Shown: piece after piece, positions 34,673 to 45,400 of the stretch
How the letters are laid out: each line of letters starts with the position of its first letter
How positions within the stretch are numbered: the first letter of the stretch is position 1
Assembly: GCF_030272615.1 (NCBI RefSeq)
Contig: NC_081405.1
Coordinates: 315,892,041 to 315,956,040, forward strand
Source of the DNA: Cryptomeria japonica
Taxonomy: Eukaryota > Streptophyta > Pinopsida > Cupressales > Cupressaceae
Direction of reading: 5' to 3'
Length of the DNA stretch: 64,000 bases
Program-made: the position numbers and the translations under genes
Notes under the pieces: model-generated
Seen by the model: the letters and a program-made list of their open reading frames with translations, nothing else
Database searches by the model: none
What the model was told of the DNA's origin: nothing

Positions 34673-36076
34673 GAGACCCGTCACTGTTGTATTTTGATCA
34701 TTTTGTTGTATGTTGACAGACATGATATTCCTTGTACATTCCGACCATTTTTGATATATAATATAGATGACACTGATTTTCTCTGATCCACATGTGTTAT
34801 TGATGATGATTGATGATTCTATGATGATGATGTGAGGCTTAGATAATAATGCCCTTGATTTTGATGATGATATATGATTTATGATGAGATGAGAATGTGA
34901 TAATGTATTGATTGTTTTGATTTATGAGATGTATCTTAAAAATGAGATGTATGATAATGATAATGATGTGAGATGTATCTTGAAAATGAGATATATGATA
35001 ATGATAATAATGTGAGATGTATCTTGAAATAAGATGTATGATAATGGTAATGATGTGATACTAATGCAAGATTAAGATGATATGCAACTAAATACAAAAA
35101 ATGATATGCAACGAAATGATCACTTTAATTTTGTTGTTGTCATTCCTATTTAGTCACTTGTTTGTGCTCTTTTTTTGTTTGTCATCATTGAGCTTCTGAT
35201 ATGTGGAAAGCTTATACAAGCATAATGGTATAGTTGAACCATAACGACCTGAGTATAACTTACATGGATTTTGATATTGCAAGACAACACAAGCATCAAG
35301 GTATATTTGAACCAAGATGACCTAAGTGTTGCTTGCATAAAATAGACAAGATTTAATCATTTGTATGTGCAAAGTGGAAAATGTCTTCAATGATATGTTT
35401 CCAATCATGTGTCAAGACAAATTTGTACTGTATGAATGATCGCCTCATAGACATAAACGCCAAAAATATCAGATTGCTTCGTTGCTTCTCTAGCTTGATG
35501 CATCCATGAGTAGCTCAGGAGATCTAATGATTCAAATTTTGAGATACAAAAATAGTCAAAATTGTATTCCAGATGAAAACAAATTATAATTTAGAAAATC
35601 ATCCATCATGTGTGTGTTAAAGTTTTCAGTTGGATAATGGTCTTATTGTCTAGCCTGATGAGCAGTTGTTGACACTGTTTCCTTAGCATGCTGCAATCCT
35701 TGTTTGTTTGTTGTAAGAATGGTTAAAGTGAGAGGAATTTTGCCCCTAGTCATAGATATGTATTGACGTGGATATATATGTTAATCACCAAGCCATGGTG
35801 GGATATGAGGTGGAGAACTATTTCTCAAATAATCAAGGACAATGACTATGCTAAGTATGTCCAGGATAATGTTGCGTGAATAAGTGTTGGGTGATGGTCA
35901 TTAGTTGAGACTTAGATAGATCAAAGATATGAGTACTGATAGATAGAGGAGACATTCTCTCATAAATAGCGCTTGTTGCTAGATTTTCACTACTTGTTTT
36001 ATTGCACTTTTTTGTTTTGCTTCTGATTTTTTTTGTATTTTTTGTATTTTTTTGCTTTTTCCGTGCATCAGATGAC
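34673..36076. repeat. Spacer with tandem repeats, no gene
   Basis: Between the PMD gene end and the integrase end of element B. It holds TGATGATGAT runs (34800-34880) and three to four copies of a ~45-base unit, GAGATGTATCTTGAAAATGA plus GATGTATGATAATGATAAT (about 34925-35055). An imperfect ~85-base duplication starts ACAAGCATAATGGTATAGTT (about 35216) and ACAAGCATCAAGGTATATTT (about 35290). T-rich sequence precedes 36070. Nothing coding seen. Confidence 0.6.
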
Positions 36077-37320
36077 TCAAGTGTAGATTTTATTTAGATG
36101 GATGTTGTTGGTTGGCTCATCGAGCATGTCTCCTTCTAAGGTTGTTAACTGATAAGCGTCTGATCCATAGGCTGATATGATGACAAAGGGACCCAACCAG
36201 TTAGGTTCAAACTTCCCCTTCTTTTCTTGATCCTGTTGATTTATGGGATTTTCCTTTAGTACAAGATCACCTACCTTGAAATCTCTAGGTATGACTCTGT
36301 GATTGTAACTTCTGCACATTCACTACTGGTATGCCTTGAGATGATCATAGGCATGTTGTCATTTTTCATCCAGAAGCTCTAGTTCATGTAATCTATTGAC
36401 TCAATATTCATCATCTGGTATGAAGCCCTTCAAAGATACTCTGAGAGATGGAATTTCTACCTCAAGAGGTAGAATTTATTTTGATCCATACACCAATGAA
36501 TATGGTGTAGCTCCTGTAGGTGTCTGGATACTAGTCATGTATGCCCAAAGTGCCAGATTAAGTTGTACATGTCGATCCTTACCCACATCATTTACTGTTT
36601 TCTTGAGGATTTTTTCAGGTTTGTTTTAGTTGATGCCTTTGCTTGACCATTCCCCTCTGGGTAGTAAGGTGTCGAGAAGCGATGTTGGATTTTGAATCTT
36701 TCACATAGCTCTCATACGTCTTGATTTTTGAAAGGATTCCCATTGTCGGTGATGATGGAACTTGGAATGTCATATCTGTGAATGAGATAATTTAGAATAA
36801 ATGAAGCGATCTATTTTCCAGTTATAGAGGTCATTGGGACTGCTTCAATCCATTTCGTGAAATACTTTGTTGTAGTGATAATGAAGTTATGTCCATTTGA
36901 AGAAGAAGCATGGATTTTCCCTACCAAATCAAGTCCCCACTAATAGAAAGGCCAAGATGTGGTAAATGGCTGCAGCTCCTGTGCTGGTGCATGGATAAGA
37001 TTGCCATGAATTTGGCACTTTGGACATTTCTTTGCAAATTGATAAGATTCTTTCTCCATTGTCGGCTAGTAATATCCTATTCTCAAAAGTTTCTTAGCGA
37101 GAGTGGGACCACTTGAATGCGTGCCATGGATACCCTCATGAAGCTTGTGTAAGGAAGAGTCAGATTCATTACGATCGAGACATCAAAGAAAAGTACCATC
37201 TAGACCTCAACGATAAAGGGTGTCAGTGGTTAAGGTATAGCAGGTGGCTTGCAAGATGAAGCTGAATTTTTGATTGTGAGATAGGTTGAGTGGAAGGGTA
37301 TTATTCTTAATATAATCATA
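36077..37320 (-). pseudogene. Element B integrase
   Basis: Minus-strand integrase across three frames. Zinc-finger part: HEGIHGTH...CPKCQIHG. Core: GLDLVGKI (first Asp), FIITTTKYFTKWIEAVPM, IITDNGNPFKN (second Asp) and YYPEGNGQAKAS. In the last motif intact elements have QAEAS, so the third catalytic residue (Glu) is Lys here, a single G-to-A change. The C-terminal domain is open at 36319-36077: FKVGDLVLKENP, GKFEPNWLGPF and AYQLTTLEGD, the chromatin-facing SH3-like part of Ty3 integrases. Integrase inserts the cDNA into the genome; this copy would be inactive. It matches the integrase of element C domain for domain. Confidence 0.75.
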
Positions 37321-39240
37321 GATTATCTCGTATAGAGGGGAGTTTGAACAGTTAAGGCATAGATGACTTGGGATGTGGAATTGTCATAGGCTGGGGAAAA
37401 TGATTGCTCTACCAGGAACTCATAATGACTTTGTTTCTGTGGAATTTGTAGTAGTGAAGTGATAGTGGCCATTGTATCAGCAGCTCTGTTGTCCAATATT
37501 GGTATATGCTCGTAGGTGATGTGCACAAAGTATTGTTTGAAATCATCCACCATTCATTTATAGGGCATTAGCTTATCATCCTTTGTTTGATATTCATCAT
37601 TGATTTAATTGATGACCAATTGAGAATACCCATAGACTCTCAATTCCATGATTCTCTATTCCACAACCATTTTGATTCCTGTGAATGGGGCTTCATATTC
37701 AGTGATGTTGTTGGTGCATGGATAAGATTGTGGAATTGTGTGCCCTTCTAGAGTGACAAACAAGATGTCGACACCCGATCCATGTTGTGTATAGGATCCA
37801 TCAAAGTACAGGGTCCATTGTCTGGGTGTAATAGTGAGGACATCCATGTATGGAAATTCCACCTGGATTGGTTGTTTATCTGGTAGTGGTGCTTCAGCTA
37901 GTTGATCTGCAATTGCCTGTCCTTTGATAGCCTGACATTCCTTGTATTGGATATCAAACTCACTAAGAATCATGACCCATTTAGCCAATCAACCTATAAG
38001 AGCTGCTTTGCTGAGTAAATACTTTAGAGGATCAATTTTTGCTACTAACTTGATTGTATGAGCTAGCATGTAGTGATGGAAATTTTGAGAGGTGAACACT
38101 ATTGGCAAGCAAGCTTTCTCAATGAATGTATAATTTAGCTCATATCCATTTAATGTTCTATTGATGTAATATATGGCTCATTCCTTTCCTTCTAGATCTT
38201 CTTGTGCTAACAATTCCCCCAATGATTCTTCAATTATTGATATGTAGAGAATAAGAGGCTTGCTTGCTATTGGTGGTACTAAGACTGGCAGATTCATTAG
38301 ATATTGCTTGAGTTGGTGAAATGATTCTGCACACTTGTCTTCCCATATAAAAGGTATGTTCTTGTGGAGAAGATGATTGAAAGGGAAAAATTTATCCACT
38401 AGTTGAGTGATGAATCACCCGATAGACTATAACCATCCTTGTAAAGATCCGAGTTGGCTAATGTTATTGAGAGGTGGCATCTCCATGATGGCCTGTACCT
38501 TCCCTAGATCTACTTCAGTGCCCTTTTCTGACACAATGTAGCCTAATAGTTTGCCTGATGTGACACCAAAGAAACACTTCTTAGGGTTTAGTCTGACCTT
38601 GAATTGTTCCAATCTTTAAAAGATTTTATCTAATATGCCCAGATGTTCTGCTCGGGTGAATGATTTAGCTAGTAAATCATCCACAGAGTCTTCCATGAAG
38701 GTATGCATCATATCATTGAAGATTGTCGTCATGGATCTTTGATAAGTTGCCTCAGCATTCTTCAAGCCAAAAGGCATGACATTCCAACAATACGTTCCCC
38801 ATGGACAGGTGAACGCAGTTTTATCTTGATCATCTGGGGCAATCTTGATTTGATTATAACCAGAGAAACCATCCATTAATGATAACATTGCATGACCTAC
38901 TGTTAGATCCACAATTATGTCGATGCTGGGAAAAGGAAAGTCATCCTTTGGATAGGCTTTGTTGACTTCTCTAAAATCTATGCATATTCTAATGCTTCCG
39001 TCAGGTTTTGAAACTAGTACAATGTTTGAAATCCATTCAGCATAGTCTATAGGTCGAATGAATCCAACGTCTAATAACTTCTTTAGTTCAGCTTTTACCA
39101 ATAATGCTACATGTAGATTCATTTTTCTTAGTTTCTATTTGACCGACTTAGCTCCTGGAGCGATGGATAAATGATGCATGATCAAGTTCGGATCTATTCC
39201 GATCATATCAGCAAAGGACCAAGCATAATTGATTTTCTTT
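37321..39240 (-). pseudogene. pol: Element B reverse transcriptase and dual RNase H
   Basis: One minus-strand frame from 39122 to 37323 is broken only by stops (near 38613, 38424, 38175, 37989, 37654 and 37554). RT: MNLHVALLVKAELKKLLDVG, WISNIVLVSKPDGSIRICID, DGFSGYNQIKIAPDDQDKTA, WNVMPFGLKNAEATYQRSM and FMEDSVDDLLAKS, where the active-site box is SVDD instead of YVDD. Thumb: CFFGVTSGKLLGYIVSEKG. RNase H: PFIWEDKCAESFHQLK and ISIIEESLGELLAQED. Second, archaeal-type RNase H: LYFDGSYTQHGSGVDILFVT and NNITEYEAPFTGIK. The dual RNase H arrangement is typical of the Tat lineage. Together they would copy element RNA into DNA and remove the template. Upstream, PNLIMHHLSIAPGAKSVK at about 39140-39200 is the usual RT leader. 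Confidence 0.85.
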
Positions 39241-40955
39241 TCCTTGAAGAATTGATAAAATTTGGTTGTTCTTCTTTTGTCAATGATTCTGTTAGGTGTA
39301 TGGATTTGATTGCTACTTCAGTACCAACATTTATTGATTGAGTTGGCTCAATCAATATGGTGACCTTTCTTGATAGTGTTTAGGAAGAGTGTCAAGTCTC
39401 CCATCTTTAGGTGCCTCAAAAATGTTTTCACCTGTAGATGCATCCTTTATTTTTTTCTTTTTTGTGATCTAATATTGCCATTGACTAGTTTTTAGTATTA
39501 GACCCTTTGTTTCTTTCATTTTTGCAACTGAGAGACTTGACACTCCCTTGATTGCACATATCATTATTTTTTTCACTGGTAGAGCACGTTTCTGGGTTGA
39601 CTGTACATAGATACTAGGCAATGGATTCATCATCTGGGAAAATTGGTATATCATGGTGTTCAAATTCTTCCCAGTCTATCAAATCAAGAAATACGAGCGG
39701 TAGAGAGTCATTTGGTGGGTTGAGATTGGCTGCGGTAAGTGTCATGATAGAGGTAGCATTATAGTTGTTTGGGATATTGGTTAGGTTTATGATATTGTCA
39801 AGGTCTTCGATGGAATCATCTTTGATGCAGACTTGGTCATATTTTTACTGCTCATTCTCATTAGCCTCGTAAATATGTCATGGTCTGAATTCAAGTGATC
39901 AAGACTTTGTGCATTGTCCCTCCTGAGAAAAGGGTGTGTATGAATGGATGGTACCTACCTCGATATCATCAGTAAAATCTGAAGAACTACCCCATTCATA
40001 TTTATTAGAATCAGTTTCAGAAGTATTATCCTATAGTCTCTCACTACTTCCAACAGGTATGTTGTAGGGTGAGAAAAGATCTCTCACAATTGATACCAGT
40101 TTTGTAGCTTTTTTTGACTCAGAATCGGAGCTTGCTTGCACTCTTTGCATTTGTTCATATATTGTTTCTCCTTGAGGAGTAGGAATTTCTTTGGGTGGTG
40201 GCTCTACCTTGGTTTGATCAGGTTCTCGCACATGATGCACTTCCTTATAAGAGGCTTCTTCCCTTTGAATGGCTAGTTCCTCTTGTCATTTCTCATTTTC
40301 CTGATGTTATTTATCTTTCCTTGTTGTTTATGATGCTTGGTGTATTGCCTCTTGCCATGAGTTTTCATTAGATTTCTTCTTTGCTCTCCACTGAGATTTT
40401 TGATATTTATTTTGTTTTTGCCTAGGTGGTATATTGTGTCCATATCCCAGTCCTGTTTTATCGCGTGAAAATTGTGAAGCAGGTTTTAGAGGTTCTATAA
40501 TGCCTTCCTCATGCTTGCCTATAGGTCCTTTGCCATTGTATCCCATCTGTTGCATGATCCAGAATCCTTTTCCATATTGTTGTGTTAGATATGGCCACCT
40601 CTAGGGTAGCAGCTCTGATGCCTTCTTCATCCTTGTATAGCCAACTAAGGTTGTCTTTCTCTTCTGATTCATTTGCTAGTGTGCCCAATTGGATAAATTT
40701 GCCATCAAATTTGGTGATGGGCTATGTTGCTTGCTATGTTGATGCAGAAGCTTGTCCATAAGATTTTGGGGATGTTGGCAATTTTGATAGACACATGGGT
40801 TCAAAAGAGTATTCCCCCATGCCTTGATCTTTGATTTTCATCTTTTGTTTGAAGTCTATGGATAAAGACTTGAGATTTTCTTGACGATGATCGAATGCTG
40901 AGGAAGCTTGGGCCTCCCTGTTGTGTGGAACTAGGCTATCTTGAGCCTCCCCCAT
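39241..40955 (-). pseudogene. Element B linker with G-patch-like domain
   Basis: Minus-strand open pieces at 40955-40734, 40555-40328, 40240-40031 and 39663-39469 in three frames. The second contains MGYNGKGPIGKHEEGI and DKTGLGYGHNIPPRQ, a G-patch-like glycine-rich segment found between protease and RT in some plant Tat elements, with an implied nucleic-acid-binding role. The rest is charged and low in similarity. A protease D-S/T-G motif was not seen, nor gag; the element's 5' end appears to have been deleted up to the LTR fragment at 41009. Confidence 0.55.
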
Positions 40956-41008
40956 AGCATTGCAATGTTTAAAAGGGTTATTATCAGCAGATATGGAAAT
41001 TTCTTGTC

Positions 41009-41796
41009 ATATCTCAAAATGAGAGAATGAGAGCTCTTTTTATAGAAAAAATTGGGCAATGGATGGTCAAGATTGGATAATCTTAACAACGACAAGGATT
41101 CAAAGTTAGTCAATCCATGTTTACAATTCTCAACAATGCAATGGTGGCAATTGTCAACAAGAGGTTGCTTGAGAGGAGATGAAAGAAGCATTAAATGATT
41201 GAGAAGACATGAAGGTTACCTTAGGAGGTAAGGGTTAAGGTTAGGTTAGGTCATCCATTGGATAACGCTTTTACCCAAGAGGTTAACTCTTGTGCAAGGG
41301 TTAAAGAAATAACCAAGGTTAAAGCCATGAATGCTTCATGAGAGCCTTGGGTTAGATGAGGGTTGAGTTAGAGAGAAAGTCTCTAATCATGCAAGAAGGT
41401 TGAGTTAACCATTAATGGTTATGTAAGAGCCTTAAATGGCTTGGAAGACTTTGAGGGTTAACTTGTTGAAGACATAAAACCTTTAATGGTTTTCAAATAC
41501 ATTGGAGGCTTTAAGAAGTGACTTCCCTTTGCTTAGGATTGTGATAATAATTAGGAGATGAATTAGGCTAAATTGGAAGTGATTAGAAGAATCTAGAAGG
41601 GGTTTAGGAGGCAAGTGGGTGATGTAGGAAAATGCAAGTGGAGGGAAAAGGATTTTAATTAAAATAAAATTACTTTATTTCAATCAAATAGATGCAACTT
41701 GCATAAATACAAGTGGGAGATTTAAATAAATAGATTGGATTTATTTATTTGCGAGGATTAATTTAATTTAAAAAAGGGGAGTTAATTAAATAAAGT
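41009..41796 (-). mobile_element. Truncated LTR copy (5' LTR of element B)
   Basis: From TCATATCTCAAAATGAGAGA to GTTAATTAAATAAAGT this matches 28476-29285 closely over nearly 800 bases, with scattered substitutions and a few short deletions. Both LTR ends are missing: the low side stops before the primer-binding end and the high side breaks off at 41796, where plus-strand pol of element C starts. The TATA box and promoter-proximal CTCATTCTCTCATTTTG (minus strand) are kept. Confidence 0.75.
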
Positions 41797-41803
41797 CCAA
41801 AAA

Positions 41804-42236
41804 AAGTTAAGGCTATCATGGAAATGCCACCTCCAAAGAATGTCAGTCAAATGAGAAGTTTACAAGGGAGACTCCAATCAATAAGACACTTTATTTCTCA
41901 GCTAGTAGATAAGGCTCAACCATTCAGAAAGGCATTACGGAAAGGAGTTACATACAACTAGGATAAAGATTGTGAACAACACCTGAAACAAATCAAGGAA
42001 TATATTTCTAATCCACCCATATTGATGCCACCAATTCAAGGCAAACTATTGATTCTCTACATATCAGCTACATATACATCACTGAGGGCACTTTTGGCAC
42101 AACAAGATGAGAATACAAAGGAAAGAGCTATATATTATATCAACAGAACCTTGGTGTCCTATGAGATGAACTATACTATAATAGAAAAAGCTTGTTTGAC
42201 ATTAGTCTTTGCATCATAGAAATAAAGACACTACTA
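41804..42236 (+). pseudogene. pol: Element C RT thumb and RNase H, 5'-truncated
   Basis: Frame 1 reads KAIMEMPPPKNVSQMRSLQG, SIRHFISQLVDKAQPFRKAL, a stop at 41959, then QHLKQIKEYISNPPILMPP, ILYISATYTSLRALLAQQDE and YYINRTLVSYEMNYTIIEKA. This is the connection and first RNase H domain of Tat-type pol. The catalytic RT palm is missing upstream. The frame ends at the nested solo LTR at 42237 and resumes at 43391 with YRLAHSIKLVAKIDPLKYLL. Confidence 0.8.
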
Positions 42237-43390
42237 TGTGTATGAAAAGTGGACTTGTATCTGTAACTGAAATACACAACACTTCAATTAAGTCATTAGG
42301 TGCATGGCTAGTAAATCAATAATCAATGAATAATAAACCATTACAAAATAACCCATTGCCTTCTAGTAGATGCAAGTTTAGATTGCTCTCAGATTGCTAA
42401 GCTATCCAGTGACTAGACAACACCTAAATGAAGGATTTTTAAATCTATATGAGCATGAATATGAGCTAAATAGATGCAAGATGTAAGCTAGATATGCAAG
42501 ATTAATCTAACATGATTTAAGCAATATATGAATATTTAAGCTAAATGATTGAAGCAATATGAAATAACTAATATGCAATCTCTCAATGCAAATTCTCAAT
42601 GAACCTAGAGCAAAAACAACATAATAACAATATATTCTCCAGGATCTTTTTGAATGAGAGATGAGAGTCTGATTTTATAGAAAATTCAGAAAGAAACCAA
42701 TGGCTGAGATCAAATGATGATGAGCAGTCAAGATTTTCCAAGAGGAAGCACAATCCAGGTGAATTGATGTGATTGGATGCTTTTCTCAATTTTAGTGGAA
42801 ATTGAACTAAAATTAAGATAAAATCAGGAAAAAACTGATTTATTCTCTATTTCATTCAAATTTAATATTTAATTGTTTTAGTTGCTTTCTTTGAGATTTT
42901 TTTATCAATTAATTTTTTTTTTTCAAGATTATCTCCAATTGATTTCTTTCCTGAAATTTTTAATTCTTTTTTTGGTCAATTAATTCCTTTTTTTATTTGT
43001 TTCCTTTTTTAAAGATTTGTGCTTATAATTTCCAATTCCTCTTTCTTGATTTTTTTCCTTTTTTGAAGATTTATGGCAATTTTTATTTATTTTTTAAAAT
43101 TAATTCCTCTTTTTGATGATTTAATGGAAAATTGATTTATTGAATTAAATATGCAAAAGATATTTAATTAAAATAAATAAGATAATTGTTTAAAATGGTT
43201 TACTTGGAATGATCAATTAATTAAATAAATATTTAATTATTATTGAGTGATTAATTTTGCCATGTGACATTTGATGATTAAAGAATTAATTGTGTGCTCA
43301 AGATTTATTTAAATGCCTTTGGTTAGGACCTTGGTGACATTGTCGAGATTAGGGGCTCATGGTTTAGATGACCATTTTTAGGGTATTACA
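42237..43390 (-). mobile_element. Solo LTR nested in RNase H of element C
   Basis: 1154 bp with TGTGTATG at the low end and GGGTATTACA at the high end; the minus strand starts TGTAATACCCTAAAAATGG. That start matches the LTR at 52538 (TGCAATACCCTAAAAATGG), and the far end (minus CCACTTTTCATACACA) matches CCACTTTTCACACACA at 53972-53987. So it is the same family as C's own LTR in the opposite orientation. Flanks ACTAC (42230-42234) and CCTAC (43391-43395) are a near-perfect TSD, two bases offset on the left. The host RNase H frame resumes right after it. A minus-strand TATA box (CTATAAAA, plus 42673-42680) is present. Confidence 0.85.
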
Positions 43391-44115
43391 CCTACAGGTT
43401 AGCCCATTCTATTAAGTTGGTGGCTAAGATTGATCCACTCAAATACCTTCTTAGCAAAGCAACACTCACAGGAAGATTAGCTAAATGGGTCATGGTTCTT
43501 ATAGAATTTGATATTGAATATGTAGAATGCAAAGCTATCAAAGGACAAGTCATTGCAGATCAACTTGTTGATGCTCCGCTTGAAGACAATCAACCTTTGC
43601 ACATAGAATTTCTGGATGAATCCATCATGCACCTTACTTAGCGATCATGAAAAATGTTCTTTAATGGGTCTTTCACTCAACATGGTTATGGTGTTGGAAT
43701 AATTTTTATCACTCTTCAAAGATATTCAATCCCAAAGGCTTACACGATTCTCTTTCCTTGCACAAACAATATTGCCGAATATGAAGCTTTGGTAAATGGG
43801 ATCAAGCTGGCTATCGAATGTTAGGTTGTTGAGTTACACATCTATGGAGACTCTCAGTTGGTTATCAACCAAATCAATGATATATATCAAACTTGGGATG
43901 AGAAAATGATGCCTTATAAGAGAATGGTTGATGATCTCAAGAAATACTTTACCTTTGTATCATTTCAACAGATTCTCAGATCAACAAACAGAGCAACAGA
44001 TGCTATGGCTAGCTTGGCGTCTATACCACAGCTACAAGAATCTGAATTCTGCTTTGAATTCATGGTGGAAGAACTACATTATCCTGCTTATGATTCTCCT
44101 GAGTCCTAGATGGTC
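43391..44115 (+). pseudogene. pol: Element C RNase H end and second RNase H
   Basis: Same frame as 41804-42236. LAHSIKLVAKIDPLKYLLSK and GRLAKWVMVLIEFDIEYVEC end the first RNase H. FNGSFTQHGYGVGIIFITLQ, NNIAEYEALVNGIKLAIEC and IYGDSQLVINQINDIYQTWD form the archaeal-type RNase H, with Asp/Glu positions of that fold visible (the first catalytic Asp of FDGS is Asn). The tail STNRATDAMASLASIPQ follows. Stops at 43639, 43822 and 44107 break it. Element B has the same domains at 37323-37988. Confidence 0.8.
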
Positions 44116-45400
44116 TGTTCTATTATTGGACATGATTCATCTCACTATAGCCATATTTACTCTTACTTGCACGAGCAAATTATTCCTGCTAATCTTACTC
44201 GTAATGAGAAAAGAAACCTTATTTGAAATGCTTCACGATATGTCATCATCGCTAATGATTTGTATATGTGAGGTTTGGATAGTACTTTGCTTAGGTGTCT
44301 AGAAATTGAAGAGTCCCAACGTGCATTATCCAAAGTCCATGAAGGTATTTGTGGATCTCATTCAAACGGTCTAACTTTAGCTTGAAAACTACCAAGGGTT
44401 GGCTACTACTGGCCAAATATAGAGAAAGATGCTATAAAATTTGCTAAAAATTGTGAGAAGTGTCAGCTACATGGGAACCTCATACATGCTCCAATAAGGG
44501 ATCTCATACCTTTCATCACACATTGGCCTTTTCAACAATGGGCGTTTGACCTCATTGGCCAAATATATCCTACATCATCTAATGGACACAAGTTTATTAT
44601 AACTACCCTTGAGTACTTCACTAAGTGGGTAGAAGCGGTTCCACTAATCAAAGCAACCGGTAAAAAAGTAGCTCTATTCATCCTTAACTATATCATCTGC
44701 AGGTACGGGATACCTTCTTCAATTGTGACTGACAATGAAGTGTAGTTCATAAACAAAGATCTAGATGAGATTTGTGAAAAATTCAAAATCAAACAACATT
44801 GGTCATCCATATACTACCCTCAAGGTAATAGACAAGCCGAAGCATATAACAAAAATCTGCTGACTATCTTACACAGAATAGTAAACAAATCTGGAAAGGA
44901 TTTTCATTTGTAGCTTAATCCTGCACTATGGGATTATAGAACAAGTATCAGAACACCTACAGAGGCTACACCTTTTTCTTTGGTGTATGGGTTCGAAGCA
45001 GTCTTGCCTGTTGAGGTGGAAATACCTTCTTTGAGAGTTTCTTTGCAAGGCCTTGTTACTGATGAAGACTACAAAATATCTAGATTGCAAGAACTCAAGT
45101 GGCTGGATGAACGTCAGCAAGTGGCATTTGATCATCTGAGAGCCTACCAAAAGAGAATGTCTAGAGGTTATAAGAAGAAAGTTCGACAAAGAGAATTTTA
45201 GGTTGGTGACCTTGTTTTGAGAGAAAATCCTAAAAATTAACAGTTTTGAGACAACAAAGGGAAGTTTGAACCCAACTGGTTGGGTCCCTACATCATTACT
45301 GCAGTCTTTGTCTCTGGTGCCTATCAACTCTCAACATCAAAAGGAGACCAACTCTGTGAACTAATCAACACCATCCACTTGAAGAAATTCTTCACTTAGT
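44116..45400 (+). pseudogene. Element C integrase, DDE residues kept
   Basis: Zinc finger: HEGICGSH...CEKCQLHGNL. Core: FDLIGQIYPTSSNGHKFIIT (first Asp), KWVEAVPLIKATGKKVALFI, SSIVTDNEV (second Asp) and YYPQGNRQAEAYNKNLL (Glu kept). C-terminal part open at 44980-45201: MVYGFEAVLPVEVEIPSLRV, FDHLRAYQKRMSRGYKKKVR, then VGDLVLRENP, FEPNWLGPYIIT and HLKKFFT with stop at 45397. In-frame stops (44379, 44742, 44910, 45199, 45237) make it non-functional although all three catalytic acids remain. The last 180 bases are repeated downstream at 47454 by the tandem duplication. Confidence 0.8.

Larger units (their letters stand above)
28146..41796 (-). mobile_element. Element B: Tat-like Ty3/gypsy with antisense PMD gene
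   Basis: In minus-strand order: truncated 5' LTR (41009-41796), G-patch linker (40955-39130), RT, RNase H, second RNase H and integrase (39240-36077), repeat-rich spacer (36076-34673), antisense PMD gene on the plus strand (34672-29840), polypurine tract (29461-29447) and 3' LTR (29446-28146). The element's gag is absent between the 5' LTR fragment and the G-patch linker, so part has been deleted. Two RNase H-like domains, the G-patch-like segment and an extra ORF between integrase and the 3' LTR fit the Tat/Ogre/Grande-type branch of plant Ty3 elements. A foreign solo LTR (32373-34047) is nested inside. Stops in pol make it non-autonomous. Confidence 0.7.
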
